This document shows, piece after piece, positions 1 through 7,735 of a stretch of DNA of 23,950 bases (within the stretch, counting starts at the first letter, position 1; each line of letters starts with the position of its first letter). Below the pieces are notes generated by a model. That model did not search any database, had not been told where the DNA came from, and was given only the letters and a program-made list of their open reading frames with translations. Origin of the DNA: Chryseobacterium sp. (GTDB taxonomy: Bacteria > Bacteroidota > Bacteroidia > Flavobacteriales > Weeksellaceae); assembly GCA_017989575.1 (NCBI GenBank), contig JAGNPP010000005.1:1-23950 (forward strand). Direction: 5' to 3'. A program made the translations under genes and the position numbers.

Positions 1-481
1 GATGTCCAAAGTTTATGAAGAAAATCCGTTCCGATTTACCGTTCACGACCAGGAACACGTGGTTTATTACACGCCTGCAGAAAGTGACAGCCGAATGTTC
101 GGCGGGAACAGCAACTGGCGCGGACCTATTTGGTTTCCAATTAATTTCCTGATTGTGGAGAGTTTACAGCGTTTCCATTTCTTTTTTGGTGACGCCTTGA
201 CGATTGAATATCCGAAAGGAAGTGGCGTCCAAAAGAATCTGGAAGAAGTTTCCAAAGACATCAGCGACAGACTTTGTGGTATTTTCCTGAAAGATGAAAA
301 CGGAAACAGAGCGTTCAACGGTGGCGTTGACAAATTCAACAATGACCCGCATTTCAAGGATTACATTATGTTCTTCGAATATTTCCACGGTGACAATGGC
401 CGAGGCGTTGGTGCTTCCCATCAAACGGGATGGACTTCTACGGTTGCGAAATTGATTCAGCCAAGGTTGACGAACAGATAA
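1..481 (+). CDS. GH63-like glucosidase, C-terminal fragment
   Basis: This is the 3' end of a larger gene cut by the left edge. The methionine codon at position 2 is almost certainly internal, because the visible 159 residues begin in the middle of a catalytic domain. The segment carries a run resembling the (alpha/alpha)6 barrel of the GH63/mannosyl-oligosaccharide glucosidase-like (MGH1-type) family: SRMFGGNSNWRGPIW near residues 30-44, then an aromatic FHFFFGD stretch, then YFHGDNGRGVGASHQTGW near the C-terminus. Bacterial members are annotated as glucosidases hydrolysing alpha-glucosides; the substrate cannot be told from this fragment. It ends in TAA just before a strong hairpin. Family assignment is fairly good, substrate unknown. 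Confidence 0.75.
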   Translation, partial: MSKVYEENPFRFTVHDQEHVVYYTPAESDSRMFGGNSNWRGPIWFPINFLIVESLQRFHFFFGDALTIEYPKGSGVQKNLEEVSKDISDRLCGIFLKDENGNRAFNGGVDKFNNDPHFKDYIMFFEYFHGDNGRGVGASHQTGWTSTVAKLIQPRLTNR

Positions 482-486
482 AATTA

Positions 487-525
487 AAAAAAGAAACCTT
501 CTCGATTTGAGAAGGTTTCTTTTTT
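487..525. terminator. bidirectional intrinsic terminator
   Basis: Perfect 13-bp stem (491-503 pairs with 509-521) around the loop GATTT. A-rich sequence on the left and T-rich sequence on the right allow it to work in both directions. It sits between the convergent glucosidase and OsmC genes and touches the OsmC stop codon. Confidence 0.9.
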
Positions 526-947
526 TAATCTACAATATTTCCATTGACGTGGACTTCATAAGTGATTTCCACATTCGGTTCCAGCGTTTTGGAAACCGAG
601 CAATATTTTTCGAAAGATAATCCCCCAGCTTTCTTAGCCTTCTTCGGGTCAATTTCGCCTTCGAGGAAGAATTTTACTTTGATGGATTTGAAAGGTTTGG
701 CTTCATCTACCTGAACTCTTTCGCCTTCCACTTCTGCTTTGAAATCGGTGATGGTTTGGCGTTGTTTTTTTAATATTGACACGACATCTATTCCGCTACA
801 TCCTGCAACTGCCATCAATAAAGATTGCATCGGCGAAACACCTTTTGCGCCAGGTAAAGTTGTATTGTCAAGTAAAATTGAGTTTCCTTGTTCATTGGAA
901 CATTCGAAAAGGAAATCGTCGTTGATTCTATTGAGTGTAATTTTCAT
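525..947 (-). CDS. OsmC family protein
   Basis: The 140-residue protein fits the OsmC/Ohr fold, a cytosolic thiol-dependent peroxidase or organic hydroperoxide resistance family. The two family cysteines are visible: C50 in AVAGCSGIDVV and C116 in EKYCSVSKTL. The N-terminal strand motif around PGAKGVSPMQSLL is also typical. Length matches the small OsmC subfamily common in Bacteroidota (YhfA-like) rather than Ohr, so the physiological substrate is uncertain. It is convergent with the glucosidase, shares its terminator, and lies downstream of the DUF58 gene on the same strand, 116 bp away, so it is probably transcribed on its own. Confidence 0.88.
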   Translation of the reverse strand: MKITLNRINDDFLFECSNEQGNSILLDNTTLPGAKGVSPMQSLLMAVAGCSGIDVVSILKKQRQTITDFKAEVEGERVQVDEAKPFKSIKVKFFLEGEIDPKKAKKAGGLSFEKYCSVSKTLEPNVEITYEVHVNGNIVD

Positions 948-971
948 TTTTTAATTATATTATTATTTTTT

Positions 972-1025
972 GAACACAAAGCGCGCAAAGTTTTTTTGTC
1001 AATTTTATGTTGTAGGTTCACAAAG
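972..1025. repeat. short CACAAAG-type repeat tract upstream of osmC-like gene
   Basis: The plus strand holds GAACACAAAG (972-981), CGCGCAAAG (982-990) and GTTCACAAAG (1016-1025), three degenerate copies of a C(A/G)CAAAG-like unit. It lies in the only sizeable gap (948-1063) between the OsmC and DUF58 genes. No clear TAnnTTTG promoter was found there. Function unknown; could be chance in AT-rich DNA. Confidence 0.4.
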
Positions 1026-1063
1026 CCACTTCGTTTAGATAAGATTTGTAATTAAATTCAAAT

Positions 1064-2386
1064 TTACAAAATTCCTCTTGCTTTTATCTCCAGATATTTA
1101 TTGATGACATCTATGTTGAGGTTTTCCGGAAGTGTGTAAATGCTGTAAATTCCATATTTTCTGAGTTCCTGTATAATTAATTTCTTCTCGAACTCAAACT
1201 TTTCTGCAATGATCTCGTCATAGATTTCCTGCATATTTTCAGGATTGGTATTGAGGAGTTTGTGAACTTCAGAATTTTTGAAAAATATAACGACAAGAAG
1301 ATGATTTTTTGCAATTCCCCGCAAATATTTCATTTGGCGATTCAATCCATCTAAAGTTTCAAAATTAGTAAATAACAGAACCAAACTTCTTTGATTCAAA
1401 TGAAATTTCGTTTCTTGATAAAGTCTTCCAAAATCACTTTCGAAGAAGTTGGTTTGAACATTATAAAGCGCTTCCGAAATTTTTTTCAACTGTCCAGATT
1501 TGTTGTCTGCAACGACTTTGTTCTCGGTTTTTTTTGAGAAAGTCATCATTCCGGCACGGTCGCCTTTTTTCAAAATAATGTGGGAAAGCGCCATTGTTGC
1601 ATTGATGGAATAATCCAACAAACTCAATCCGTTGAAAGGCATTTTCATCGTTCTGCCTTTGTCGATCAGCATTATGATTCGCTGAGATTTTTCATCCTGA
1701 AACTGATTGACCATCAATTTGCTGGATTTTGAAGTCGCTTTCCAGTTGATGCTTCGGATGTCATCGCCTTGAACATAATCCCGAATTTGTTCGAATTCCA
1801 TCGTGTGTCCCAGCTTTCGGATTTTTTTGATTCCGCCGAGCATAAATTCGTTTTGAAGCGCCATCAATTCATATTTTCTGAGATGGATGAACGATGGATA
1901 ACTTGCCAACTTCGCATCTTTCTGAAAAGTAAATCTTCTGGAAACCAATCCAATCGGAGAATTAACGTAAACATTCAGATTTCCAAAACTGTATTCGCCA
2001 CGTTCTTTGGGTTCGAGAATATATTCGAAATAGGTGTTGTTTCCACTTTCGATATTTTTCTTGATTAAGAAATCTCGCTTCTGAAACTGAAATGGAATTT
2101 CGTCAATAATTTTTGTATTAATATTAAAATTGTAATTATTTCTAATATCAACTTTCACCGAGTTTTCATCGCCGTTTGATAATTTTTCGGGCAAAATTCT
2201 TTGGGCGTTGATGCCTTCTTTATTAATAAAAATAATCAACCCGTCAATCGCCGTCAACACTAAAACAAAAATCAATAATGAGTTGGCAATCCACATCATT
2301 ACCGGAAAGAAAAATGCCAAAACATAGCAGATTCCAACGCCGAAAAGGGCGAAGAAGAATTTGTTATTTAGGTATAAGGATTTCAT
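1064..2386 (-). CDS. DUF58 domain membrane protein
   Basis: A membrane-anchored protein with a large soluble region. The start is taken as the ATG at 2386 (MKSLYLNNK); the TTG one codon upstream is less likely. Two hydrophobic segments lie at about residues 9-30 and 33-53. The DUF58 signature is clear: HTMEFEQIRDYVQGDD followed by RSINWKATSKSSKLMV, then a vWA-like start IIMLIDKGRTM. DUF58 proteins are almost always partnered with MoxR AAA+ ATPases and are thought to take part in assembly or quality control of envelope complexes; the exact role is not established. The moxR gene lies just upstream, separated here by a four-helix-bundle gene whose stop is 7 bases before this start. It is the last gene of the minus-strand cluster. 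Confidence 0.9.
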   Translation of the reverse strand: MKSLYLNNKFFFALFGVGICYVLAFFFPVMMWIANSLLIFVLVLTAIDGLIIFINKEGINAQRILPEKLSNGDENSVKVDIRNNYNFNINTKIIDEIPFQFQKRDFLIKKNIESGNNTYFEYILEPKERGEYSFGNLNVYVNSPIGLVSRRFTFQKDAKLASYPSFIHLRKYELMALQNEFMLGGIKKIRKLGHTMEFEQIRDYVQGDDIRSINWKATSKSSKLMVNQFQDEKSQRIIMLIDKGRTMKMPFNGLSLLDYSINATMALSHIILKKGDRAGMMTFSKKTENKVVADNKSGQLKKISEALYNVQTNFFESDFGRLYQETKFHLNQRSLVLLFTNFETLDGLNRQMKYLRGIAKNHLLVVIFFKNSEVHKLLNTNPENMQEIYDEIIAEKFEFEKKLIIQELRKYGIYSIYTLPENLNIDVINKYLEIKARGIL

Positions 2387-2392
2387 CAAGGT

Positions 2393-2404
2393 TTTAGGTT
2401 GTAG
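2393..2404. repeat. inverted-repeat arm at 3' end of four-helix-bundle gene A
   Basis: TTTAGGTTGTAG on the plus strand is complementary, with 10 of 12 positions matching, to CTATTACCTAAA at 2781-2792 on the other side of the gene. The stop codon of the gene (2394-2396, minus strand) lies inside this arm. Confidence 0.55.
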
Positions 2405-2762
2405 GGTTTGAGTCTTTTAACGAATTAATTAAACCATTAATCATTTTTGAAATTTCGACAATATTAAAACTAAGTGTTTCGAAAGTAATATCATTGATAA
2501 ATCCTAGATTTTTGGAAATAATGATTTGAGTTTCTATCTCGCTACAACTTCCTCTGGCTATTCTTAAAAACTGTAAATAATCGGCTTTACTTCTTCTTGT
2601 ATTTCCTTCTGCAATGTTGCTAGGAACGGAAACACAAGCTCTTCTCAATTGCGAAGTCAATCCATAAATCTCGTTCGAAGGAAATTTCTCAGTAATCCTG
2701 TGAATTTCTGTCACTAAATTTATAGATTTCTGCCAAACAATTAATTCTTTAAAATGAGCCAT
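2394..2762 (-). CDS. four-helix-bundle protein (IVP/S23 family), copy A
   Basis: The 122-residue protein belongs to the family of four-helix-bundle proteins first known from ORFs in 23S rRNA intervening sequences (IVP, also called S23). Visible family features are FKELIVWQKS near the N-terminus, SQLRRACVSVPSNIAEG in the middle and FLRIARGSCSEIETQ after it. The family also includes Avd, an accessory protein of diversity-generating retroelements, but no such retroelement is present here. Molecular function of stand-alone members is unknown. The gene is wedged between moxR and the DUF58 gene, which are normally neighbours, with 46 bp to moxR and 7 bp to DUF58. Short repeats flank it. A diverged paralogue lies at 20407-20775. 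Confidence 0.88.
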   Translation of the reverse strand: MAHFKELIVWQKSINLVTEIHRITEKFPSNEIYGLTSQLRRACVSVPSNIAEGNTRRSKADYLQFLRIARGSCSEIETQIIISKNLGFINDITFETLSFNIVEISKMINGLINSLKDSNPTT

Positions 2763-2780
2763 AATGATTGAAACTAAAAA

Positions 2781-2813
2781 CTATTACCTAAATACTGCTA
2801 CCTAATTACTACC
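2781..2813. repeat. 14-bp tandem repeat and inverted-repeat arm upstream of gene A
   Basis: Two 14-bp units, CTATTACCTAAATA (2781-2794) and CTGCTACCTAATTA (2795-2808), are followed by a partial third unit CTACC that contains the moxR stop codon (2809-2811). The first unit is also the partner of the inverted arm at 2393-2404. Confidence 0.65.
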
Positions 2814-3804
2814 TTGGAACTTCAATGCTTTCTAAGATTTGGCGAATAATTTCGTCCGCTGTCAAACCTTCCATTTCACGTTCTGGAGAGACAATAATCC
2901 TGTGACGTAAAACTGCAAAAGATGCTTCTTTGATATCTTCTGGCGTCACAAAATCCCGACCTCGGATGGCTGAAAAAGCTTTACTTGCGGTCAATAAAGC
3001 CAAACTTGCTCTTGGTGAAGCGCCTAAATATAAAAACTGATTTTCTCTTGTATTGACAATGATTTTCGCAATATATTCCAGAAGATTTTGTTCTACGATG
3101 ATTTCTTTTACCAACTGCTGATATTGCTTCAATTGCTGTCCGGAAATGACGGTTTGAACCACATCTGTTTTATCTTCTAATCTGTTGTTATGTTGATTCT
3201 TGATGATTTCAATTTCTTGCTCCAGATTTGGATAGCCAACCTCTATTTTGAAAAGAAAACGGTCGAGTTGCGCTTCCGGCAATCTGTAAGTTCCTTCGTG
3301 CTCAATCGGGTTTTGAGTTGCAACAACCAAGAAAGGTTCTTCCATCTGATATTTTACGCCGTCCATCGTGATTTGTTGTTCTTCCATCACTTCAAACAAG
3401 GCTGATTGCGTTTTTGCGGGCGAACGATTGATCTCATCAATTAAAATAAAATTCGAAAAAATCGGTCCTTTCTTAAATTTGAAATCCGCTTCCTTGACAT
3501 TGAAAACCGATGTTCCCAAAATATCCGATGGCATCAAATCCGGCGTAAACTGGATTCTGCTGAAATCTACAGAAATGGTTTTTGCCAATAATTTAGCTGT
3601 AATGGTTTTCGCCACGCCCGGAACACCTTCTATCAAAACGTGTCCGTTTGACAACAATGCCACCAGCAAATGTTCAATCATATTTTCCTGACCGATGATG
3701 ACTTTTCCCATTTCTGCTTTTACGCGTTCCAGATTATTTCGCAAGTCCGTCATATCCAGCCTTGACTGGAATTCGGGCGCTTTGTCTTGGTATTGTTCTT
3801 CCAT
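2809..3804 (-). CDS. moxR: MoxR family AAA+ ATPase
   Basis: The 331-residue AAA+ ATPase has Walker A EGVPGVAKT (about residues 59-67), Walker B FILIDEINRS (119-128), a sensor-1 region VVATQNPIEHEGTY, and the arginine-containing LPEAQLDRF segment typical of MoxR proteins. The C-terminal lid domain includes LGASPRASLALL. MoxR ATPases act as chaperone-like remodelling enzymes with DUF58 or vWA partners at the membrane. The DUF4350 gene is 7 bp upstream, so translation is probably coupled; the partner DUF58 gene follows after the inserted four-helix-bundle gene. Confidence 0.95.
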   Translation of the reverse strand: MEEQYQDKAPEFQSRLDMTDLRNNLERVKAEMGKVIIGQENMIEHLLVALLSNGHVLIEGVPGVAKTITAKLLAKTISVDFSRIQFTPDLMPSDILGTSVFNVKEADFKFKKGPIFSNFILIDEINRSPAKTQSALFEVMEEQQITMDGVKYQMEEPFLVVATQNPIEHEGTYRLPEAQLDRFLFKIEVGYPNLEQEIEIIKNQHNNRLEDKTDVVQTVISGQQLKQYQQLVKEIIVEQNLLEYIAKIIVNTRENQFLYLGASPRASLALLTASKAFSAIRGRDFVTPEDIKEASFAVLRHRIIVSPEREMEGLTADEIIRQILESIEVPR

Positions 3805-3811
3805 AAATTGG

Positions 3812-4981
3812 TTATTTTAAAATTTGGTCCAGAAGCTGGTTCATACGGATCAGATCTTCCTTCATCACGCTTGCATACGGATCCTGACCTTTTTTGATGA
3901 GTTTTACAGCTTCGGTTATTAGTTCTATATTTTTTCCGGTTTTCAAATGTAATTTATTAATGAATTGTTCGTCCAGATTCTGCGTATCAATCAGCAAATC
4001 TATTCTTACTTTATTTAAAAAATACTGTGCTTTTTTCGCCATCATCTCGTGGAAATCGCCTTCCTGAAGATACAGATTTCCAATGCTTTTGATGAAATCC
4101 ACTGATATATTTTTCAATGGCTCTGTGATTGGGACGATGCGCTGCTTTCTTTTTGCGTTGAAAATCACAAAAACAATTAGACCAAAAAGTAGCAAATACC
4201 AAGCATATTGCAGTGGCGGATTGCTGAGAATGAAACGCATCGGCGACATCGACAGAGGCGCATCTGTTTCTACAAACCAAACGGTTTCTCTATTTGGAAG
4301 ATAGGAAAAAACACTTTCTGCGTATTGATTTTTCGAATTTAATAGATAATAATTCGTCAAAACCAATGGCTCGGAATGGAAATAAAAATGTCCGTCTCCG
4401 AAATTAATTTTAATAAAATTTGCTTGGGTAGATGTTTTATTTTTAGACGATTTATGAAGACTTTTTCCCAAAATTTCCATATCTTTTTGGATGTAGGAAA
4501 AGCCGTGATTATCTGGCAGTTTATCAATTAATAATCTATTGTTCAACAGTTTCTTATCCGTAAGTTGCAGGTAATAATTATCCTCAAAACTCAGAATTCC
4601 GGTTTTGAATCCCAAAGAATCGCCAATTTTCTTAGGAATTTTGTTGCTGAACAGCATCACATCGGATCCGTTGTAAACCTCATCCATCAGAAATTCCCAC
4701 GAGACATCATCTATTTCTTTTTGGATTATGAGAATGTTGTGTGGCTTTTTCTGCTCTTTTTTATTGTAATATTCATAAGGTGAAACCCTTGCTTTTTCCA
4801 ATTTTTGCTGGAACAAACCATTGGATTCTTGGTCGAAAATATAAAGTCCGAAAGGTGTTTTTTTCTCCGTATTAAAATTCTTTCGCCAATCCAGAACGGG
4901 CTTTTTATTCATCTCAAACATACCCATCACAATCAGAATGATGATGAAAATGACAGCGTATATTTTGAACGTTTTATTCAT
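3812..4981 (-). CDS. DUF4350 domain membrane protein
   Basis: The 389-residue protein has an N-terminal transmembrane anchor (about residues 5-23), a periplasmic region of roughly 230 residues with the DUF4350 character (TPFGLYIFDQ, later VWFVETDAPLSMSP), a second transmembrane segment around 258-275 (YAWYLLLFGLIVFVIFNAKR), and a cytoplasmic C-terminal part with helical character. DUF4350 resembles a glutamine-amidotransferase-like fold without obvious catalytic residues and occurs almost only in MoxR/DUF58/DUF4129 clusters. It lies between the DUF4129 gene (26 bp) and moxR (7 bp). Function unknown; a subunit of the membrane complex is inferred from context. Confidence 0.8.
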   Translation of the reverse strand: MNKTFKIYAVIFIIILIVMGMFEMNKKPVLDWRKNFNTEKKTPFGLYIFDQESNGLFQQKLEKARVSPYEYYNKKEQKKPHNILIIQKEIDDVSWEFLMDEVYNGSDVMLFSNKIPKKIGDSLGFKTGILSFEDNYYLQLTDKKLLNNRLLIDKLPDNHGFSYIQKDMEILGKSLHKSSKNKTSTQANFIKINFGDGHFYFHSEPLVLTNYYLLNSKNQYAESVFSYLPNRETVWFVETDAPLSMSPMRFILSNPPLQYAWYLLLFGLIVFVIFNAKRKQRIVPITEPLKNISVDFIKSIGNLYLQEGDFHEMMAKKAQYFLNKVRIDLLIDTQNLDEQFINKLHLKTGKNIELITEAVKLIKKGQDPYASVMKEDLIRMNQLLDQILK

Positions 4982-5007
4982 AGATTTTCAATTGATAAAA
5001 GCTTTTA

Positions 5008-5790
5008 TCAGAATTTATTAAAATAAGTTTTATAATGTTGATAGTCTGTTTCCTGCGCTTGAAATTCGCCGTACCAAATGTAATCGTAAATATAGATAAT
5101 GCGTCTGAAACCTTCCTGCAATTGATTGTTTTTCAATTCCTTGAGATAATCGCGGTTTGTTTTTTCCGGATTCCAATCGATGAGATTTTTATCCGTCAAT
5201 TTTTTCAAAGCATAAAGAAAATGATAGCGAATCGCCGACCGGTAATCCTGCTGTTTTTCAAACATAAGAATACTCTGCGGAAAGTTGATCTCGTGGATGT
5301 TCTCTTCCAAATCCTGAGCGGTAATTTTAATTTTTCTGTTTCTTTTCCCAAACAAGAAATTCCCGTCTTTGGACATCAAATAACGCCCTAAAATATACAG
5401 CAGAAAACCAACAATCAGGATCGCAAAAAATCTGAGAATATTAATCGTATAATCATTGGCCTTGTTGGGATCTAAATCGCCAAAAATCTTGGAGAGCCAT
5501 TCGGAAATTTTCTTTTTAACCTTGTCCCACACCGATTCTTTGGGTTTCAGAACTTCATAATCGAAATCGTTATCTTGGTATTTGTTTTTGAAATTGGGAT
5601 CGAATTTTTTTGGATGAAGCGCATTGTCCGTAGAATAATTCGTCTTCACCAAAGAATCTGCTTTGATGTATTGAATTCCAGACTCGTAAGCGGAAGAATC
5701 TATCACCACTTCCTGCACAACTTCGTACTGAGAAAACACAAAGTTTCCCAGCAAAGAAAATATCACTAAAAGAAATGGTCTAAAATTCAC
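5008..5790 (-). CDS. DUF4129 domain membrane protein
   Basis: The 260-residue protein begins with a cleavable-looking signal sequence (MNFRPFLLVIFSLLGNFVFSQ), followed by an extracytoplasmic linker, a transmembrane segment near residues 113-138 (ILRFFAILIVGFLLYILGRY) and a C-terminal DUF4129-like helical domain. The latter has YRSAIRYHFLYALKKL, LIDWNPEKTNRDYLKEL and YDYIWYGEF, the hallmark order of DUF4129. DUF4129 proteins co-occur with MoxR and DUF58, and sometimes transglutaminase domains; no transglutaminase domain is visible here. The start overlaps the end of the upstream membrane gene by 11 bp, showing translational coupling. Confidence 0.82.
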   Translation of the reverse strand: MNFRPFLLVIFSLLGNFVFSQYEVVQEVVIDSSAYESGIQYIKADSLVKTNYSTDNALHPKKFDPNFKNKYQDNDFDYEVLKPKESVWDKVKKKISEWLSKIFGDLDPNKANDYTINILRFFAILIVGFLLYILGRYLMSKDGNFLFGKRNRKIKITAQDLEENIHEINFPQSILMFEKQQDYRSAIRYHFLYALKKLTDKNLIDWNPEKTNRDYLKELKNNQLQEGFRRIIYIYDYIWYGEFQAQETDYQHYKTYFNKF

Positions 5791-6754
5791 CGTTTCCTAT
5801 GGTATCAATTTCACTCAGGTTAATCGTTCTGTGCAAATCTGTGCGGCTGTCGTAATACTGAAGTCCTGCGTTCACGTACAACACATTGTACAACATAAAA
5901 CTCACCAAGGTAGAAATGCCGTAGATCACGAAGAAAAAAATGCCCATTCCTCCGGAAAACACTTCTGCGGGATCGCTTTGCGGATTTCCCACCTCGGGAA
6001 TTGTGCTCATTCCCAAACCTAAAAATATGGACGGAATAAATGTAAAAACCATCAAAACGACATAGATAATCATAAAACAAATCACCGTAGAACCCCAATA
6101 TTTCCAGAATTTGGCGTACTGAGAATCAAACATTTTTGAGAAATTGACTTTCAGCGCATAGCCCAGAGATTCGAAAAAACCTTTGTTGGTATTCAGATAA
6201 TCGAAAAGTGTGAAATTCATTACATTAATGAAAGCTGGCATCAACAAAATCAATAGAAAAAAACCAATGACAACCACCATTAGAAATGATGAAATGGCCA
6301 TCAAAATAAACATCACAGGCGTCATAATAAAAAGCGTTCCGAGAAAGAAAATGATAAACTTTCCGATATTCTTTTTGATGTCACCCAGCATTTGATCAGG
6401 CTTTATGTTGCGATCGCCGGTTTCTGCAATCCGCTTCATGTACAAAACTGGAAATGTGTACATGATGATGCTCATTAATAAAAATAAAATGATAAACACC
6501 ACAAATCCTAAAATCAATAATAGGTTATTCTCCTGAAAATAAGACTGGAAAAAATAGCTGTTTCCGTTAACATTTGAATTGATCATTTGAAGGAAAAACT
6601 CCCGATATCCGAAGATGAAAATCACCACAAACAGAAGCATCAAAACACCGTTGAGCGCGAGATAATTCTTAAAATAATTCTTACCAAATTCTTTGAAAAA
6701 GGTAAAGGTATCGCTGATGAGATTACCGAATTTTCGCTCCTGAAATAATTGCAT
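5780..6754 (-). CDS. multi-pass integral membrane protein of the MoxR/DUF58 cluster
   Basis: The 324-residue protein is strongly hydrophobic, with about six membrane segments (roughly residues 32-52, 77-105, 130-152, 158-180, 218-247 and 270-295). The soluble N-terminus reads MQLFQERKFGNLISDTFTFF. It resembles the DUF4013/glycerophosphoryl-diester phosphodiesterase-membrane-domain type of protein that sits in this cluster in other flavobacteria, but no catalytic motif is seen. It overlaps the SpoIIM-like gene by 32 bp at its start and the DUF4129 gene by 11 bp at its end, so all three are surely one transcript. Function unknown. Confidence 0.7.
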   Translation of the reverse strand: MQLFQERKFGNLISDTFTFFKEFGKNYFKNYLALNGVLMLLFVVIFIFGYREFFLQMINSNVNGNSYFFQSYFQENNLLLILGFVVFIILFLLMSIIMYTFPVLYMKRIAETGDRNIKPDQMLGDIKKNIGKFIIFFLGTLFIMTPVMFILMAISSFLMVVVIGFFLLILLMPAFINVMNFTLFDYLNTNKGFFESLGYALKVNFSKMFDSQYAKFWKYWGSTVICFMIIYVVLMVFTFIPSIFLGLGMSTIPEVGNPQSDPAEVFSGGMGIFFFVIYGISTLVSFMLYNVLYVNAGLQYYDSRTDLHRTINLSEIDTIGNGEF

Positions 6755-7715
6755 TTTTCTTTAGTTTTTTGATGACAATATGAGGGTAAATAAAATAGTA
6801 AAACGCAATCACAGACAAGGTTCCAAAGATGATAACAATGTTGAGAACCAACGGCATCACCTGCGCATATCTGGTAACAAAACCTTCTATGATGCCCGCA
6901 AAAATAGTGAATGGAACTGTGCTAAGATAGATTTTGAAACTATTTCTAAAACCGAGTTTGAAAGATTCTAAGCGGGACAACGTCTTTGGAAACAAAAGAG
7001 AGGCGCCCAAAATAAGCCCAGCCATAGCTTCCACCACCATTCCAAAAATCTCAAAAGCACCGTGAAGCCAGATTCCTTTGGCACTTTCCAGCAAAACATT
7101 TTGAGTTTTGAAGAAAAACTGAAATGCGCCCAGCATAATGCTGTTCTGCATCAAGGCATACAAAGTTCCGACGCCACCGAAAACACCGTAGATGTAAAGT
7201 TTTGCACCCACAACTAGATTGTTCACAATGATCATAAGTGATGTGCTCCAATTTGCACCCGAACCGTAGATGGCCGTAGGGTCGCCTTTTTTGATGTTTT
7301 CCAACGTTTGGTTCACGTAGCCTTCGCCCAAAATGAGCGTTGCAAAATCTTTGTCGTAAATCGAAGAAATCACACCTATGGCAACAAACAAGATGAAAAA
7401 GGCAAATGCATAGTAGAGATAGCGGCGATATTCGTACACCGTCATGGGAACTTCTGTGACAAAGAAATGTTTGATTCTGTTTTCCTCGATTCTTTTGGTT
7501 TTATAAATTTTCTGAAAAATCTGCGCCGAGAGAAAATTGAGATAAACGGTGGTTTTGCTTTTGGGGTAATAAGTTTGGGAAAATGAGAGATCATTAATCA
7601 AATTGATGTACAGCGACGAGAGGTCATCCGGATTTTTTTTCATTTTTCCGTTGACAACATGTTCTATTTCCAACCATTTTGCTTTATTTTGCTTTATAAA
7701 AGCCACTTCTCTCAT
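6723..7715 (-). CDS. SpoIIM-like (stage II sporulation protein M family) membrane protein
   Basis: The 330-residue protein has a soluble N-terminal region of about 95 residues followed by about five membrane segments. The motif WLHGAFEIFGMVVEAMAG near the middle, and the N-terminal MREVAFIKQNKAKWLEIE, match the SpoIIM/DUF95 family found next to RDD proteins in non-sporulating bacteria. In Bacillus SpoIIM helps engulfment; in Bacteroidota there is no sporulation and the role is unknown, presumably in the envelope. It is the first gene of the minus-strand cluster and its start is only 20 bp from the divergent RDD gene, so its promoter must lie partly inside the RDD coding sequence. Confidence 0.85.
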   Translation of the reverse strand: MREVAFIKQNKAKWLEIEHVVNGKMKKNPDDLSSLYINLINDLSFSQTYYPKSKTTVYLNFLSAQIFQKIYKTKRIEENRIKHFFVTEVPMTVYEYRRYLYYAFAFFILFVAIGVISSIYDKDFATLILGEGYVNQTLENIKKGDPTAIYGSGANWSTSLMIIVNNLVVGAKLYIYGVFGGVGTLYALMQNSIMLGAFQFFFKTQNVLLESAKGIWLHGAFEIFGMVVEAMAGLILGASLLFPKTLSRLESFKLGFRNSFKIYLSTVPFTIFAGIIEGFVTRYAQVMPLVLNIVIIFGTLSVIAFYYFIYPHIVIKKLKKNAIISGAKIR

Positions 7716-7735
7716 AATGCTAAAATAATAAAAAT

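Noticed and set aside
1045..1070. Terminator after the DUF58 gene
   Set aside because: The TTTGTAA/TTACAAA stem has a single G-C pair per arm and overlaps the stop codon; too weak for an intrinsic terminator.
2394..2762. A diversity-generating retroelement, because the four-helix-bundle family includes Avd
   Set aside because: No reverse transcriptase, template repeat or variable repeat is present near either copy.
1064..7715. Bat aerotolerance operon
   Set aside because: MoxR and DUF58 are shared, but the von Willebrand BatA/BatB and TPR subunits are missing, and SpoIIM, DUF4129 and DUF4350 define a different set.
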